Source: Brevirhabdus pacifica
GTDB lineage: Bacteria; Pseudomonadota; Alphaproteobacteria; Rhodobacterales; Rhodobacteraceae
Direction: 5' to 3'
Length of the DNA stretch: 64,000 nucleotides
NCBI RefSeq assembly: GCF_002797755.1
Contig: NZ_PGFI01000011.1
Location: 310,001-374,000, forward strand
Shown here: positions 19,526 through 28,523 of the stretch, piece after piece
Position numbering within the stretch: the first letter of the stretch is position 1
Layout of the letters: each line of letters begins with the position of its first letter
Program-made: the position numbers and the translations under genes
The notes under the pieces: model-generated
What the model was told of the DNA's origin: nothing
The model's database searches: none
Seen by the model: only the letters and a program-made list of their open reading frames with translations

Positions 19526-20473
19526 ATGACCGCAGACCGACCGACCCCCGACGCCCCGCTCAAGATCGGGACCCGTGGCTCTCCGCTGGCGCTGGCCCAG
19601 GCGCACGAGACCCGCGACCGGCTGGCGCGGGCCTTCGATCTGGACCCGGCGGCCTTCGAGGTGGTGGTCATCAAGACGACCGGCGACATCGTGCTGGACC
19701 GCCCCCTGAAGGAGATCGGCGGCAAGGGCCTGTTCACCAAGGAGATCGAGGAGGCGATGCTGTCGGGCGCCATCGACCTGGCCGTCCACTCGATGAAGGA
19801 CATGCCGGTCGAACAGCCTGCGGGGCTGGTCCTCGACACCTATCTTCCGCGCGAGGATCCGCGCGACGCCTTCGTCTCGCGCGAGGTGTCGGCGATCGCC
19901 GAACTGCCCCAGGGCGCGACCGTCGGCTCCTCAAGCCTGCGTCGCCGGGCCCAGCTCGCGGCCCGGCGCCCCGACCTGAACCTGGTCGAGTTTCGCGGCA
20001 ACGTGCAGACCCGCATGCGCAAGCTGGACGATGGCGTGGCGCTGGCGACCTTCCTGGCCATGGCCGGGCTGAACCGCCTTGGCATGGCCGAGGTGGCCAA
20101 GGGCGCCATCGACACCGAGGAGATGCTGCCGGCGGTGGCCCAGGGCGCCATCGGCATCGAGCGGCGTGCCGACGATCATCGGGTGGCTGCCATGCTTGAG
20201 GCCATTCACGACGCCGACACCGCCCTGCAACTGGCGGCCGAGCGGGCCTTCCTGGCGGCGCTGGACGGCTCCTGCGAGACGCCGATCGCGGGGCTTGCGC
20301 GGCTGGAGGGTGGCACCCTGACCCTGCGCGGCGAGATCCTGCGCCCCGACGGCTCGGACGTGCTGGACGACAAGGCAGAGGCCCCGGCCGAAGATGGCGC
20401 GGCGCTGGGGCGCGAGATGGGGCTGAGGTTGCTGGAACGCGGCGGACCGGGGTTCTTCGACTGGCGCGGCTAA
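19526..20473 (+). CDS. hemC: hydroxymethylbilane synthase (porphobilinogen deaminase)
   Basis: HemC joins four porphobilinogen units into hydroxymethylbilane. The 315-residue sequence has [14 protein letters not shown] at the N-terminus, [39 protein letters not shown] and [13 protein letters not shown]. The dipyrromethane-binding Cys lies in [12 protein letters not shown]. Upstream AAGAAGG supports the ATG at 19526. The next gene is convergent; hemD, often found next to hemC, is not here. Confidence 0.96.
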   Translation: MTADRPTPDAPLKIGTRGSPLALAQAHETRDRLARAFDLDPAAFEVVVIKTTGDIVLDRPLKEIGGKGLFTKEIEEAMLSGAIDLAVHSMKDMPVEQPAGLVLDTYLPREDPRDAFVSREVSAIAELPQGATVGSSSLRRRAQLAARRPDLNLVEFRGNVQTRMRKLDDGVALATFLAMAGLNRLGMAEVAKGAIDTEEMLPAVAQGAIGIERRADDHRVAAMLEAIHDADTALQLAAERAFLAALDGSCETPIAGLARLEGGTLTLRGEILRPDGSDVLDDKAEAPAEDGAALGREMGLRLLERGGPGFFDWRG

Positions 20474-20488
20474 GCGTGGGCGGGCCCC

Positions 20489-21064
20489 TCAGCCCGCGTT
20501 GAACTTCCGCGGTTCGGTCAGGACCAGCGGCGGCGGTCGCGAGACGGGGCGCGCCCCGCCGCGCAGAAGCTCGCGATGTTCCTCGGCCGTCGGCACCGTG
20601 TGCACGGTGGGCGATCCGGGGGCGGGCAGGGCGGCTGTGAGGTCCTTCACCCCCGCCATCGTCATTCCATAGCTGCGATAGGTATCGAAGGCGGGCGCCT
20701 GCCCGGCAGGCCCGTCCGCGGATTGCTCGGCGAGGCGGGCGGCATGATCGCTCATCCATTGGCGCGCGGTCTCGCGAATCTGCGACAGCCGGGTCCAGAG
20801 GTGGGTGGTCGCCGCCGTCTTCGCGGCCTCCAGATCCCGGTGCATGAGGCTCCAGCGGTCCAGCATCTGCTCGGCGATGCGCACCTCGATCGCCGCAAGC
20901 TCGGCGGCGCGGGTCAGAAACAGCGCCTCGCCCGCCTCGCCGTCGACGCTTGGCAGGAAGGGCGCGGGCCCGGCCAACAGGGTCGAGACAACGAAATCCG
21001 CCGCCCTGCGGTTGCAGGCCGTCATGTCGAAACGATGCGCGATTTCCGCTCGGGTTCTCAGCAC
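20489..21064 (-). CDS. hypothetical protein
   Basis: A 191-residue soluble protein, mostly helical in the first 120 residues (long Ala/Glu/Arg/Leu-rich helices with AAELAAIEVRIAEQMLDRW) and Pro-rich towards the C-terminus. No signal peptide and no catalytic motif are visible. It is convergent with hemC (15 bp between the stops). The even spread of charged residues and the long clean frame support a real gene, but I do not recognise a family. Confidence 0.55.
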   Translation of the reverse strand: MLRTRAEIAHRFDMTACNRRAADFVVSTLLAGPAPFLPSVDGEAGEALFLTRAAELAAIEVRIAEQMLDRWSLMHRDLEAAKTAATTHLWTRLSQIRETARQWMSDHAARLAEQSADGPAGQAPAFDTYRSYGMTMAGVKDLTAALPAPGSPTVHTVPTAEEHRELLRGGARPVSRPPPLVLTEPRKFNAG

Positions 21065-21356
21065 GCCTGGATAACCTGTATTCTGCCTCTGCGGCCCCGC
21101 TGGGAGCGGCTTTTCACCGCCGAATTCAAGTTCCCGAGCAGGGTCCGATACTTAATCATATCATGACTTTGTCCTTCGGCGAAGTATTTCGACAAGGCCC
21201 GCCCGTCTTTCCGACCGATTGCGCCACCGACCCGCCATTCCCCGACCGGTCGTCCACGCTCTCGCCCCGCGCGGGCAGGGCGCAAAAATCCCCCTCTCGG
21301 CCGTGCTTTTCGCCTTGACGGCCTGCGGCACCTCTTTTACCTACGCCCACGCCTAT

Positions 21357-21433
21357 GGCGGAGTAGCTCAGCTGGTTAGAGCAGCGGAATCATAATCCGC
21401 GTGTCGGGGGTTCAAGTCCCTCCTCCGCTACCA
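21357..21433 (+). tRNA. tRNA with CAT anticodon, probably elongator tRNA-Met
   Basis: A 77-nt cloverleaf with encoded CCA: acceptor GGCGGAG/CTCCGCT, D-arm with AGCTGGTTAGAG, anticodon stem GCGGA/TCCGC with loop ATCATAA (anticodon CAT), and T-arm GGGTTCAAGTCCC. The 1-72 pair is G-T. It lacks the three G-C anticodon-stem pairs of an initiator. It could in principle be tRNA-Ile2 (lysidine), but the body matches elongator Met better. It marks the border between housekeeping genes and the catabolic region. Confidence 0.93.
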
Positions 21434-21561
21434 TTTCCCCCACCTTGAAAATCCGAGTTCGAGCTGAGGGCGCGCATGCGCCTTCGGGGATTTCGCGCAC
21501 CCGGTTGTCGTGGCTCGGCGTCATCAACAGCCCACGGACAAAGGCGGGGTTGCGGACGGCC

Positions 21562-21586
21562 TTTCCGTATCAAGGAACCGCGTTCC
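21562..21586 (+). promoter_or_regulatory. composite IclR-type operator, site 1 (upstream of the DMT transporter gene)
   Basis: TTTCC-N7-GGAAC-N3-GTTCC, with 20 bp between the first and third half-sites. It lies 84 bp before the TTG start at 21670. It is one of nine sites with the same layout in the window. Confidence 0.6.
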
Positions 21587-21669
21587 AATCCCTCTGGCCG
21601 ATCGCCGGGCCACGGGGCTAGGGATGGGGCGGGCCGCGCCGGACGTGGCCGCCGACGGGAGCCTGTGCC

Positions 21670-22623
21670 TTGGAAAGCGAAACTTTCGGTCAACTGCTGG
21701 CGCTTGCCTCGGCCTGTTCCTTCTCGGGCTCCAACCTTGCCATTTCACGCACGACCGCGTCGGGTGGCGACAAGGGGGTAATGTTCTCGGTTCTGGTGAC
21801 CTTGGGCTTCTCGGGCGTTCTGTGGTGGATCGCCGGCAGCGGCGCCGGGATCTTCCAATCGCTGAGCGCGCAGGAGGTGACGGGCATCCTCTGGTTCGCC
21901 ATTGCGGGGATCAGCGCGATGGTTTTCGGCCGGACGCTGCTTTACCAGTCCGTGCGGCGGCTTGGGGTGTTGCGGGCCTCGGCCGTGAAGCGTCTGAACC
22001 CGTTCTTCTCGGTCCTGCTGGCCGCGCTGATCCTGCACGAGACGATCACCGGGCCCGACATGGCCGGCATCGTGCTGATCGCCATCGGATTCGGCCTGCT
22101 GATCTACGAACGGATGAGCCATGCCGCCCCGATTGCCCAGGCGAGCACTGGCGCGGGCGGCGGCCCGGCGGCCGTGGCGACCCGCTTGCCTGCCGCGGCC
22201 TACGTGGTGGGCGTGCTGGCGGCCCTGTCCTATGCATTTGCCTATGTCACCCGGAAGATCGGGCTTGGGTACTTGCCCGACCCAGCGCTGGGCACATTCA
22301 TCAGCGCGGCGACCGGGCTTGTCGTCTTCTGTTTGCTGGGCCTTTTCTCGTCCCGGCACCGGGCCAACCTGGCGGGGATCTTCCGCCATCTCGACCGCTG
22401 GATCGTGCTTTCGGCGGTTCTGGTGTCGAGCGGACAGATTCTCCTTTTCGCGGCGCTGGCCTACGAGTCGGTGTCGACGGTGGTGATGATCGCCTCGCTC
22501 GAGGTGTTCGTTTCGATGTTCCTGTCGGTTGTCGTCTTCCGGCTGGAGCTGCGGCCCGGCCTGCCGGTGATCCTTTCGGCCGTTTTCGCCACCATGGGCG
22601 TGGTGCTGGTCGCCGGGGGCTGA
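21670..22623 (+). CDS. EamA/DMT-family transporter
   Basis: A 317-residue inner-membrane protein with about ten TM helices in two homologous halves, separated by a short hydrophilic Ala/Gly-rich loop near residues 155-175. This is the usual drug/metabolite transporter fold. The second half contains the typical SALSYA-like AALSYAFAYV segment. The start is TTG at 21670 with GGGAG 8 bp upstream; no ATG lies near the N-terminus. It is the first protein gene after the tRNA and has its own copy of the composite operator, so it probably belongs to the catabolic regulon as an exporter or importer of a pathway compound. Confidence 0.85.
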   Translation: MESETFGQLLALASACSFSGSNLAISRTTASGGDKGVMFSVLVTLGFSGVLWWIAGSGAGIFQSLSAQEVTGILWFAIAGISAMVFGRTLLYQSVRRLGVLRASAVKRLNPFFSVLLAALILHETITGPDMAGIVLIAIGFGLLIYERMSHAAPIAQASTGAGGGPAAVATRLPAAAYVVGVLAALSYAFAYVTRKIGLGYLPDPALGTFISAATGLVVFCLLGLFSSRHRANLAGIFRHLDRWIVLSAVLVSSGQILLFAALAYESVSTVVMIASLEVFVSMFLSVVVFRLELRPGLPVILSAVFATMGVVLVAGG

Positions 22624-22729
22624 TCCCGGCTTTTCCCAATGCTTTCAATTGCTGGAAGGGGGTGCGGCGCGCCCCGGCAAACCGGCGGACCCAGCAAGCT
22701 GAAAATCAGCTTCCTTGGCGCTGTTTATC

Positions 22730-22754
22730 GTTCCTATATATGGACCGGCTTTCC
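22730..22754 (+). promoter_or_regulatory. composite IclR-type operator and promoter, site 2 (upstream of OCD gene 1)
   Basis: GTTCC-TATATAT-GGACC-GGC-TTTCC. The third half-site runs directly into a -35 box TTGACC (22756-22761), with a 17-bp spacer and a weak -10 CTATGG (22779-22784). The gene starts at 22809. The operator would sit just upstream of the -35 element. Confidence 0.65.
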
Positions 22755-22808
22755 ATTGACCTGAACGCGGCGCGAAACCTATGGTGGTGGAGGGAGGACT
22801 GAAATCGC

Positions 22809-23945
22809 ATGCTCATTGTCGATAACGCGCTGGTGGCACGGCTACTGGACATGCCCGGCTGCATTGCCGCGCAGGAAAGCGCATTTGCCGGCCTCGACAG
22901 CGGTCGATCGATCCATCGGCCGCGCATCGACATGTACGTGCCGTGCCAGCGCGATGACGGTTATTATCGCTGGGGCACGATGGAGGGGGCCAACAACGGC
23001 GTCTTCGCCATCCGCATGAAATCGGACATCGTCCACTGGCCCCGGGCCGAGGACGGCACCTGGACCGAAGAGAAATACTGCGTCGAGCCCGGGACCTTCT
23101 GCGGGCTGATCATGCTGATGTCCACCGAGACGGGCGAGCCGCTGGCTTTCATCAACGACGGCGCGTTGCAGCACATGCGCGTCGGCGGCGGCGCCGCGCT
23201 GGGCGCCAAATACCTGGCGCGCGAGGATGCCGAGACCGTGGGCATGATCGGCTCGGGCGGCATGGCCCGCACCTTTCTCGAGGGGTTTACCTGTGTCCGG
23301 TCGATCAAGCGGTGCCGGGTCTTTTCCCCCAGCCGCGCCAATCGCGAATCCTTCGCCACCGAGATGTCCGACAAGCTGGGGGTCGAGGTCATTCCCGTGG
23401 CCACGGCCCGGGAGGCGGTCGCGGGCTGCGATATCCTGAGCACCTGCACCGACAGCATGGAGCCGGTCTATGACGCCGACTGGCTGGAGCCGGGAATGCA
23501 CGTCACCAACCTGGGCCGCCGCGAGATGCCCGAGGAGGCGATGCCGAAATTCGACGTGGTGATCCGCCAGGGCACCGCCGGGCTTCAGATGGAGCAGACC
23601 GAGCGCTTCCAGGCCGAACGGGGCCACTCCCCCGCCGCCTTCATCGGCGGCACCGCCGAGGAGATGGAGCGCCTGCCCAAGCCCAACCCGCGCCCCGGCT
23701 TCGGCGGCGACGATCCGAAATTCACCGATCGGGGGCAGGGCGGGTCAAAGCCCGATTTCTGCGCCCTCATCAACGGACGCGCTGCCGGGCGCCAGAACGA
23801 CCGGCAGATCACGTTCTACCGAAATGTGGGCAACCAGGGCCTGCAATTCTCGGCGGTGGGCCAGCTGGTCTACCGGAAGGCCCTTGCCGAAGGGGGCGCC
23901 CGGGAAATTCCGACCGAATGGTTCCTGCAGGACATTCGTAACTGA
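22809..23945 (+). CDS. ornithine cyclodeaminase / mu-crystallin family protein (copy 1)
   Basis: A 378-residue NAD(P)-binding protein of the ornithine cyclodeaminase family. The Rossmann motif GMIGSGGMARTFLEGF lies near residue 145. The substrate-side segment includes RWGTMEG, FAIRMKSDI and TEEKYC, which the second copy at 60897 shares closely. Known members reduce or hydrolyse imines or amino acids (ornithine cyclodeaminase, ketimine reductases). The true substrate here is unknown. The gene begins a co-directional series with a TTT transporter 34 bp downstream, so it likely acts on the imported compound or a product of it. Confidence 0.85.
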   Translation: MLIVDNALVARLLDMPGCIAAQESAFAGLDSGRSIHRPRIDMYVPCQRDDGYYRWGTMEGANNGVFAIRMKSDIVHWPRAEDGTWTEEKYCVEPGTFCGLIMLMSTETGEPLAFINDGALQHMRVGGGAALGAKYLAREDAETVGMIGSGGMARTFLEGFTCVRSIKRCRVFSPSRANRESFATEMSDKLGVEVIPVATAREAVAGCDILSTCTDSMEPVYDADWLEPGMHVTNLGRREMPEEAMPKFDVVIRQGTAGLQMEQTERFQAERGHSPAAFIGGTAEEMERLPKPNPRPGFGGDDPKFTDRGQGGSKPDFCALINGRAAGRQNDRQITFYRNVGNQGLQFSAVGQLVYRKALAEGGAREIPTEWFLQDIRN

Positions 23946-23979
23946 GACCGACGTTTCACTATTCCAAGGGAGGACTAAC

Positions 23980-25020
23980 ATGAGACGCATTTTTCTGAAG
24001 GGCCTGGCGGCAACGACCGCGGTGGCACTTTCGCTCGGGGCTGGCGCCATGCCCTCGGTCGCCGAGACGGCAGCCGAGTTCTACAAGGGCAAGAAGGTCA
24101 AGTTCATCGTGCCCTACAAGCCCGGTGGCGGTTATGACGAATACGCCCGCCTGCTGGCACCTTCGCTGGAAAAGCAGACCGGCGCACGGGTCGAGATCGT
24201 CAACATGCCCGGTTCGGGCGGCATGAAGGGCGCCAACGAGATCTTCAACTCGCCCGCCGACGGCCTGACCATCGGCATCATCAACGGCTCTGCCATGGTC
24301 ACCAACGAACTGGCCGGCATCAAGGGCGCCGACTACCGGGTTGCCGACTACAACTTCCTGGGCCGGGTCGTGGCCGACCAGCGTGTGCTAGCCGTCTCGA
24401 CCAAAAGCGGCATCGAGACCTATGACGACATGCTCAAGTCCGACAAGCCGATCCTGCTGGGGGCCACGGGCCTTGGCGGTTCGACCTATGTGGACGCGGT
24501 CGTGATCGGGCAGATCATGGGCAACAACCAGAAGGTCATCCACGGCTTCAACAGCTCGTCCGACGTGCGCCAGGCGCTGCTGCGCGGCGACATCCAGGGC
24601 ATGTGGGGATCCTACGGTTCGGCCCGCAAGGGCGTGCAGTCGGGCGATTTCCGGATCGTCACCCACTCGGCCAAGGAGGGCAGCAAGAACACCCCCGACA
24701 TCCCGAGTGTGTTCGAATTCGCCGCCAAGACCGCGGACCCGGCCAAGTCCGAGGAAATCCTTGAGGCATGGGATGCGCTGTCGGCCGTCGGTCGCCCCGT
24801 CGCGGCCCCTCCGGGCGTGCCGGAAGACCGGATCGAGTTCCTTCAGGCTGCCTTCTCCAGCGCGATGGAAGCGCCCGAGTTCGTCGACAAGGCCAAGAAG
24901 GCCAAGCGCGAGGTCGAGTATATCGACGGCAAGGCAATGGCCGCACTGGCCAAGAAGGCCACGCAGCTGACGCCCGAGATCAAGGACCTGTTCGTCGCCG
25001 CCATCCGCGGCGAGATCTGA
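23980..25020 (+). CDS. tctC: TTT-family substrate-binding protein (TctC type), set 1
   Basis: A 346-residue periplasmic receptor of a tripartite tricarboxylate transporter. A signal peptide (residues 1-28, cut near VAETAAE) is followed by KVKFIVPYKPGGGYDEYARLLAP, the TctC opening, and NMPGSGGMKGANEI. The C-terminal VGRPVAAPPGVPEDRIEFLQAAF is also typical. The family binds organic or aromatic acids. A strong AAGGGAGG precedes the ATG. A stable hairpin lies between this gene and tctA, which should favour higher receptor expression. Confidence 0.92.
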   Translation: MRRIFLKGLAATTAVALSLGAGAMPSVAETAAEFYKGKKVKFIVPYKPGGGYDEYARLLAPSLEKQTGARVEIVNMPGSGGMKGANEIFNSPADGLTIGIINGSAMVTNELAGIKGADYRVADYNFLGRVVADQRVLAVSTKSGIETYDDMLKSDKPILLGATGLGGSTYVDAVVIGQIMGNNQKVIHGFNSSSDVRQALLRGDIQGMWGSYGSARKGVQSGDFRIVTHSAKEGSKNTPDIPSVFEFAAKTADPAKSEEILEAWDALSAVGRPVAAPPGVPEDRIEFLQAAFSSAMEAPEFVDKAKKAKREVEYIDGKAMAALAKKATQLTPEIKDLFVAAIRGEI

Positions 25021-25039
25021 TCCCCTCGACCTGACCTTT

Positions 25040-25067
25040 CCGGCGGCAGGGCCTTTCCTGCCGCCGG
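25040..25067 (+). promoter_or_regulatory. intergenic hairpin between tctC and tctA, set 1
   Basis: Arms CCGGCGGCAGG and CCTGCCGCCGG with loop GCCTTT, 20 bp after the tctC stop. No T-tract follows, so it is more likely an mRNA-stabilising or attenuating stem than a full terminator. The second tctC-tctA junction has a similar stem. Confidence 0.6.
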
Positions 25068-25132
25068 CTCCATTCCCTGGCGCCGGACCAACATACCGGC
25101 CCTCTACGTTCCATAAGAGTGAGCAAGGCTAC

Positions 25133-26638
25133 ATGACCATCATCGAAGGCATGACCAGCGGCTTCTTCCAGGCGATCAGCCTGGGCGTGCTGCCCTACCT
25201 GATGACCGGGGCCGTTTTTGGCCTGGTGATCGGGGTGATCCCCGGCCTTTCAGGCCATTTCGCAATGGCGATGGCGGTGACCTTCTTATACTCGATGGAG
25301 CCGGGCGCCGGCATCGCCTTCATGCTGGGCGCCCACTCGACCGTGGCCCAGGGCGGCGGTCTGACGGCCATCCTGTTTTCCACGCCCGGCACCGGGCAGA
25401 ACGCGGCGACGCTGCTTGACGGGCCGCCCATGCGCGACCGGGGCGAGGCCGGCAAGGCCGTTGGTGCCGCCATGGCCGCCTGTTTCCTGGGGGCCACCTT
25501 CGGTGCCCTGGCGCTGGCGCTGCTGATCCCTGTGCTGCGCGATGTGGTGCTGTTCTTCGGCCCGCCCGAGATTTTCGTCCTGGCCTTCCTGGCGCTGACA
25601 TTCGTCGCCGTGCTGGGCAAGGAGGACATGACCCGGTCCCTGATCGCGGCCCTCGGCGGGCTGATGCTGGCGCTGATCGGCGTTGACAACGTGACCAACA
25701 CCGAGCGGTTCACCATGGGCTCGGACAATCTGGCCGACGGTCTGTCGCTGGTGCCGGTCATCCTGGGCCTCTTCGCCGTGGCCGAGATGTTCGAGCTGGG
25801 CATCCGCGGCGGCGCACTGGCCAAGAACATGCCCGACGCCCTGTCGGGCCGCGAGACCCAGAAGCAGATCTTCCAGGGTATCGGCACGGCCTTCAGGCAT
25901 TGGTGGCTGGTGATGCGTTGCAGCGCCATCGGCACGGTCATGGGGCTGATCCCCGGGCTGGGCAGCGCGCCCGCCGCCTTCGTGGCCTACGGCCATGCCA
26001 AGCAGACCTCGAAAAGCAAGGAGACGTTCGGCAAGGGCAACGTCGAGGGCGTGATCGGATCCGAGGCCGCGAATGACGCGGTCGAGGGCGGGGCGCTGGC
26101 CTCGACCATCGCCTTCGGCATTCCGGGATCCTCGTCGATGGCGATCCTGCTGTCGGGCCTCTTCATCCTGGGGCTCGAGACCGGGCCGCAGATGCTGAAC
26201 GACCACGTGGATATCGTGTTCATCATGATCTTCACGATCATCATCGGCAACCTGATCGGCACGATCGTCGGCATGTTCCTGGTCAACCCGCTCAGCCGGG
26301 CGACCTCGATCCGGGCATCGTTCATGGTGCCGGTGCTGCTGGTGATCATCGTCACGGGTGCCTACGCCTCGGACCGCTCGCTGTTCGATATCGGCATCGC
26401 GCTGTTCTTCGGCGTGGTCGGCTACCTGATGAAGGTTCTGAACTATTCCCGCGCCGCGCTGCTGATCGGCTTCGTGCTGGGCTTTGCGGTTGAAAAGAAC
26501 CTCTACCTGGCGCTGCTGATCGACGGGCCGCTGTTCTTCCTCGAGCCGATCCCGCTGGGCCTGAGCCTGGTGACGCTGGGCTTTCTTCTCATCAATGTCG
26601 TGGGCTACGTCCGCGACCGCCGCAGGAGCCGGGTATGA
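25133..26638 (+). CDS. tctA: TTT transporter large membrane subunit (TctA type), set 1
   Basis: A 501-residue polytopic membrane protein with about 12 TM helices. The family motifs are the N-terminal GLVIGVIPGLSGHFAMAMAV and the internal repeat MGLIPGLGSAPAAFVAYGHAKQTSK. The segment GVIGSEAANDAVEGGALASTIAFGIPGSSSMAILLSG is the TctA signature. It forms the channel with TctB and is powered by an ion gradient. GTGAGCAAGG lies upstream of the ATG. Its stop overlaps the tctB start (ATGA). Confidence 0.94.
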   Translation: MTIIEGMTSGFFQAISLGVLPYLMTGAVFGLVIGVIPGLSGHFAMAMAVTFLYSMEPGAGIAFMLGAHSTVAQGGGLTAILFSTPGTGQNAATLLDGPPMRDRGEAGKAVGAAMAACFLGATFGALALALLIPVLRDVVLFFGPPEIFVLAFLALTFVAVLGKEDMTRSLIAALGGLMLALIGVDNVTNTERFTMGSDNLADGLSLVPVILGLFAVAEMFELGIRGGALAKNMPDALSGRETQKQIFQGIGTAFRHWWLVMRCSAIGTVMGLIPGLGSAPAAFVAYGHAKQTSKSKETFGKGNVEGVIGSEAANDAVEGGALASTIAFGIPGSSSMAILLSGLFILGLETGPQMLNDHVDIVFIMIFTIIIGNLIGTIVGMFLVNPLSRATSIRASFMVPVLLVIIVTGAYASDRSLFDIGIALFFGVVGYLMKVLNYSRAALLIGFVLGFAVEKNLYLALLIDGPLFFLEPIPLGLSLVTLGFLLINVVGYVRDRRRSRV

Positions 26639-27246
26639 CCGCCGCAACCACCCCCACCCAGTCGCAGGCCGTCGAGGCCGTCAACCACGCCCCCGCCACC
26701 GGCCCCGAAGCAACGCCCGCCGTCAGCGCGGCCGAGGCTGAGGCCATCGAGACGGCGCGGGCCGACTCCCACGCGCTTGAAACAGGCTTCGTGATCCTGC
26801 TTCTGCTGCTGTCGGTCGCAGCCTTCCTCGAGGCGCTGACCTACGAGCTGGTCTCCTCGCGCATTGCGTTCGTGGCGCTGGTGCCGCTGATCGCGCTGCT
26901 GACGGCCCAGCTTGTTCGTCTTCTGCGGGCGGACAGCCTTGCCTCAGTCCGCGCCCGCGCCTCCGAGGCGCTGGCCGGTCGGGTGCCCTCGTTTCGCAAG
27001 ATGATCGGGATGGTCTGGTGGCTGATCGCGCTCTTGCTGACGATTGCGGTGGCCGGCCATTACATCGCCATCGCCGGCTTCCTGACGGTGCTGATGCGCG
27101 GCCTGGCACGAGAGCCGTGGCGCATCACGCTGATCGTGACGGTCGCAACCACCGCGCTGATCTACGCGGCCTTCGAATGGGGCTTCGACATCGAGCTCTA
27201 TCGCGGCCTCGTCTACCGATATTTCGCCGGATACCGGGTGTTCTGA
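26635..27246 (+). CDS. tctB: TTT transporter small membrane subunit (TctB type), set 1
   Basis: A 203-residue membrane protein with an unusually long Ala/Glu/Thr-rich N-terminal tail of about 45 residues, followed by four TM helices. The last segment, FEWGFDIELYRGLVYRYF, is typical of TctB. TctB is poorly conserved but essential for the transporter. It overlaps tctA by 4 bp. The next gene is a two-domain cupin 59 bp downstream. Confidence 0.88.
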   Translation: MTAATTPTQSQAVEAVNHAPATGPEATPAVSAAEAEAIETARADSHALETGFVILLLLLSVAAFLEALTYELVSSRIAFVALVPLIALLTAQLVRLLRADSLASVRARASEALAGRVPSFRKMIGMVWWLIALLLTIAVAGHYIAIAGFLTVLMRGLAREPWRITLIVTVATTALIYAAFEWGFDIELYRGLVYRYFAGYRVF

Positions 27247-27305
27247 GCGGCCTGCCGCCCCCAACGCCCCGGTTCTCCGGCCTCATAAACTCGCAAGGAT
27301 GACAC

Positions 27306-28517
27306 ATGCACGACGAAGTCACAGGCAAGGTCCATTGGCACGAACCCGTCTCTGAGGAGCGCGCCGGTCACGGCACATTCGGACAGCCCCTGACCGACTA
27401 TGACAAGTTCATGGAAGCCGAAGGCATCGGCATCTACCGCGGTCTTGGCTTCAACTCGGTCTTCGACCTGCCGCTGAACGACTGGCCCCGCATGGGCGGA
27501 CGCGGCCATTTCATCCAGCTGCACGGGACCGAGGGCAAGTGGGGCTGCTACGTGGTCGAGGTGCCCGCAGGCGGCGCCCTCAACCCCGAGAAGCACATCT
27601 ATGAAGAGATCTTCCTGGTCGCCGAGGGCCGGGGCACCACCGAGGTCTGGCTTGAGGATGGCGGCCCCAAGCATGTGTTCGAGTGGCAGAAGGGCTCTCT
27701 CTTCTCGATCCCGGTCAACGCCTACCACCGGGTGGTCAACGCCACCAACAAGCCTGCGCTTCTGATTGCGGGCACGACGGCGCCCAACCTGATGGACCTG
27801 CTCGGCAACACCGACTTCATCTACAACGCGCCCTACAATTTCAATGACCGCTTCTCGGCGGCGCGCGACTTCTACAAGCCGTCCGAGGATGTGGAGCCCG
27901 ACCCGATCCGGGGCCTCGCCATGCGCCGCACCAACCTGGTGCCCGACGTGGTCAACTGCGAGCTGCCGTTGGACAACCGCCGCTCGCCCGGCTACCGCCG
28001 GGTCGAGCCGTTCATGACCGGCAACAAGTTCTACCTGTGGCTGGGTCAGCACGAGACCGGCCGCTATTCCAAGGCCCATGCCCATACCTCCGCCGCCGTG
28101 CTGATCGGGCTTAAGGGCAAGGGTTACACCTATACCTGGCCCGAGGAACTGGGCGTGAACCCCTGGAAGGACGGCAACGGCGACCAGGTCCAGCGCATCG
28201 ATTACGGACAGTTCGGCATGGTCAGCGCCGCCCCCGGTGGCGCGCGCTGGTATCACCAGCATTTCAACGTCTCGGCCGAACCGTTCCGGATCTCGGCCTG
28301 GTTCGGGCCCAACCACCCCAGCCTTGTCACCGGCCTGCGCCCGGGCGCCAAGCAGACCGATTACACCGCGATGGACATCCACGAAGGGGGCACCGCCATC
28401 CCTTACTGGCTGGAGGATCCGTTCCTGCGCAAGGAGTTCCAGGAGAGCCTGCGCCAGGCCGGCGCCGAAATCCGGATGGAGCCTTCCCGCTACGAGAAAC
28501 CGGCGGGACTGGACTGA
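27306..28517 (+). CDS. two-domain cupin protein (bicupin 1), putative dioxygenase
   Basis: A 403-residue protein with two cupin barrels. The C-terminal barrel keeps a 3-His metal site: H258 and H260 (HAH) plus HQH at 317-319, with the usual Glu replaced by Ala264. This pattern resembles gentisate-type dioxygenases. The N-terminal barrel keeps only H97, E101 and H141. No signal peptide is visible, so it is cytoplasmic. It lies between a TTT transporter and a EutA-like gene that starts 6 bp after its stop. The protein is homologous to bicupin 2 at 48830. Ring-cleavage or another dioxygenase activity is an inference from fold and context. Confidence 0.85.
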   Translation: MHDEVTGKVHWHEPVSEERAGHGTFGQPLTDYDKFMEAEGIGIYRGLGFNSVFDLPLNDWPRMGGRGHFIQLHGTEGKWGCYVVEVPAGGALNPEKHIYEEIFLVAEGRGTTEVWLEDGGPKHVFEWQKGSLFSIPVNAYHRVVNATNKPALLIAGTTAPNLMDLLGNTDFIYNAPYNFNDRFSAARDFYKPSEDVEPDPIRGLAMRRTNLVPDVVNCELPLDNRRSPGYRRVEPFMTGNKFYLWLGQHETGRYSKAHAHTSAAVLIGLKGKGYTYTWPEELGVNPWKDGNGDQVQRIDYGQFGMVSAAPGGARWYHQHFNVSAEPFRISAWFGPNHPSLVTGLRPGAKQTDYTAMDIHEGGTAIPYWLEDPFLRKEFQESLRQAGAEIRMEPSRYEKPAGLD

Positions 28518-28523
28518 CGAGGC

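Noticed and set aside
19365-21064. hemD expected next to hemC
   Set aside because: The gene after hemC is on the opposite strand and has no uroporphyrinogen synthase features. hemD must lie elsewhere.
25085-25119. GTTCC half-site upstream of tctA of set 1 as a tenth operator
   Set aside because: Only one half-site (25108-25112) is present and the partner at the 7-bp spacing is TGAGC. The phasing rule of the other sites is not met.
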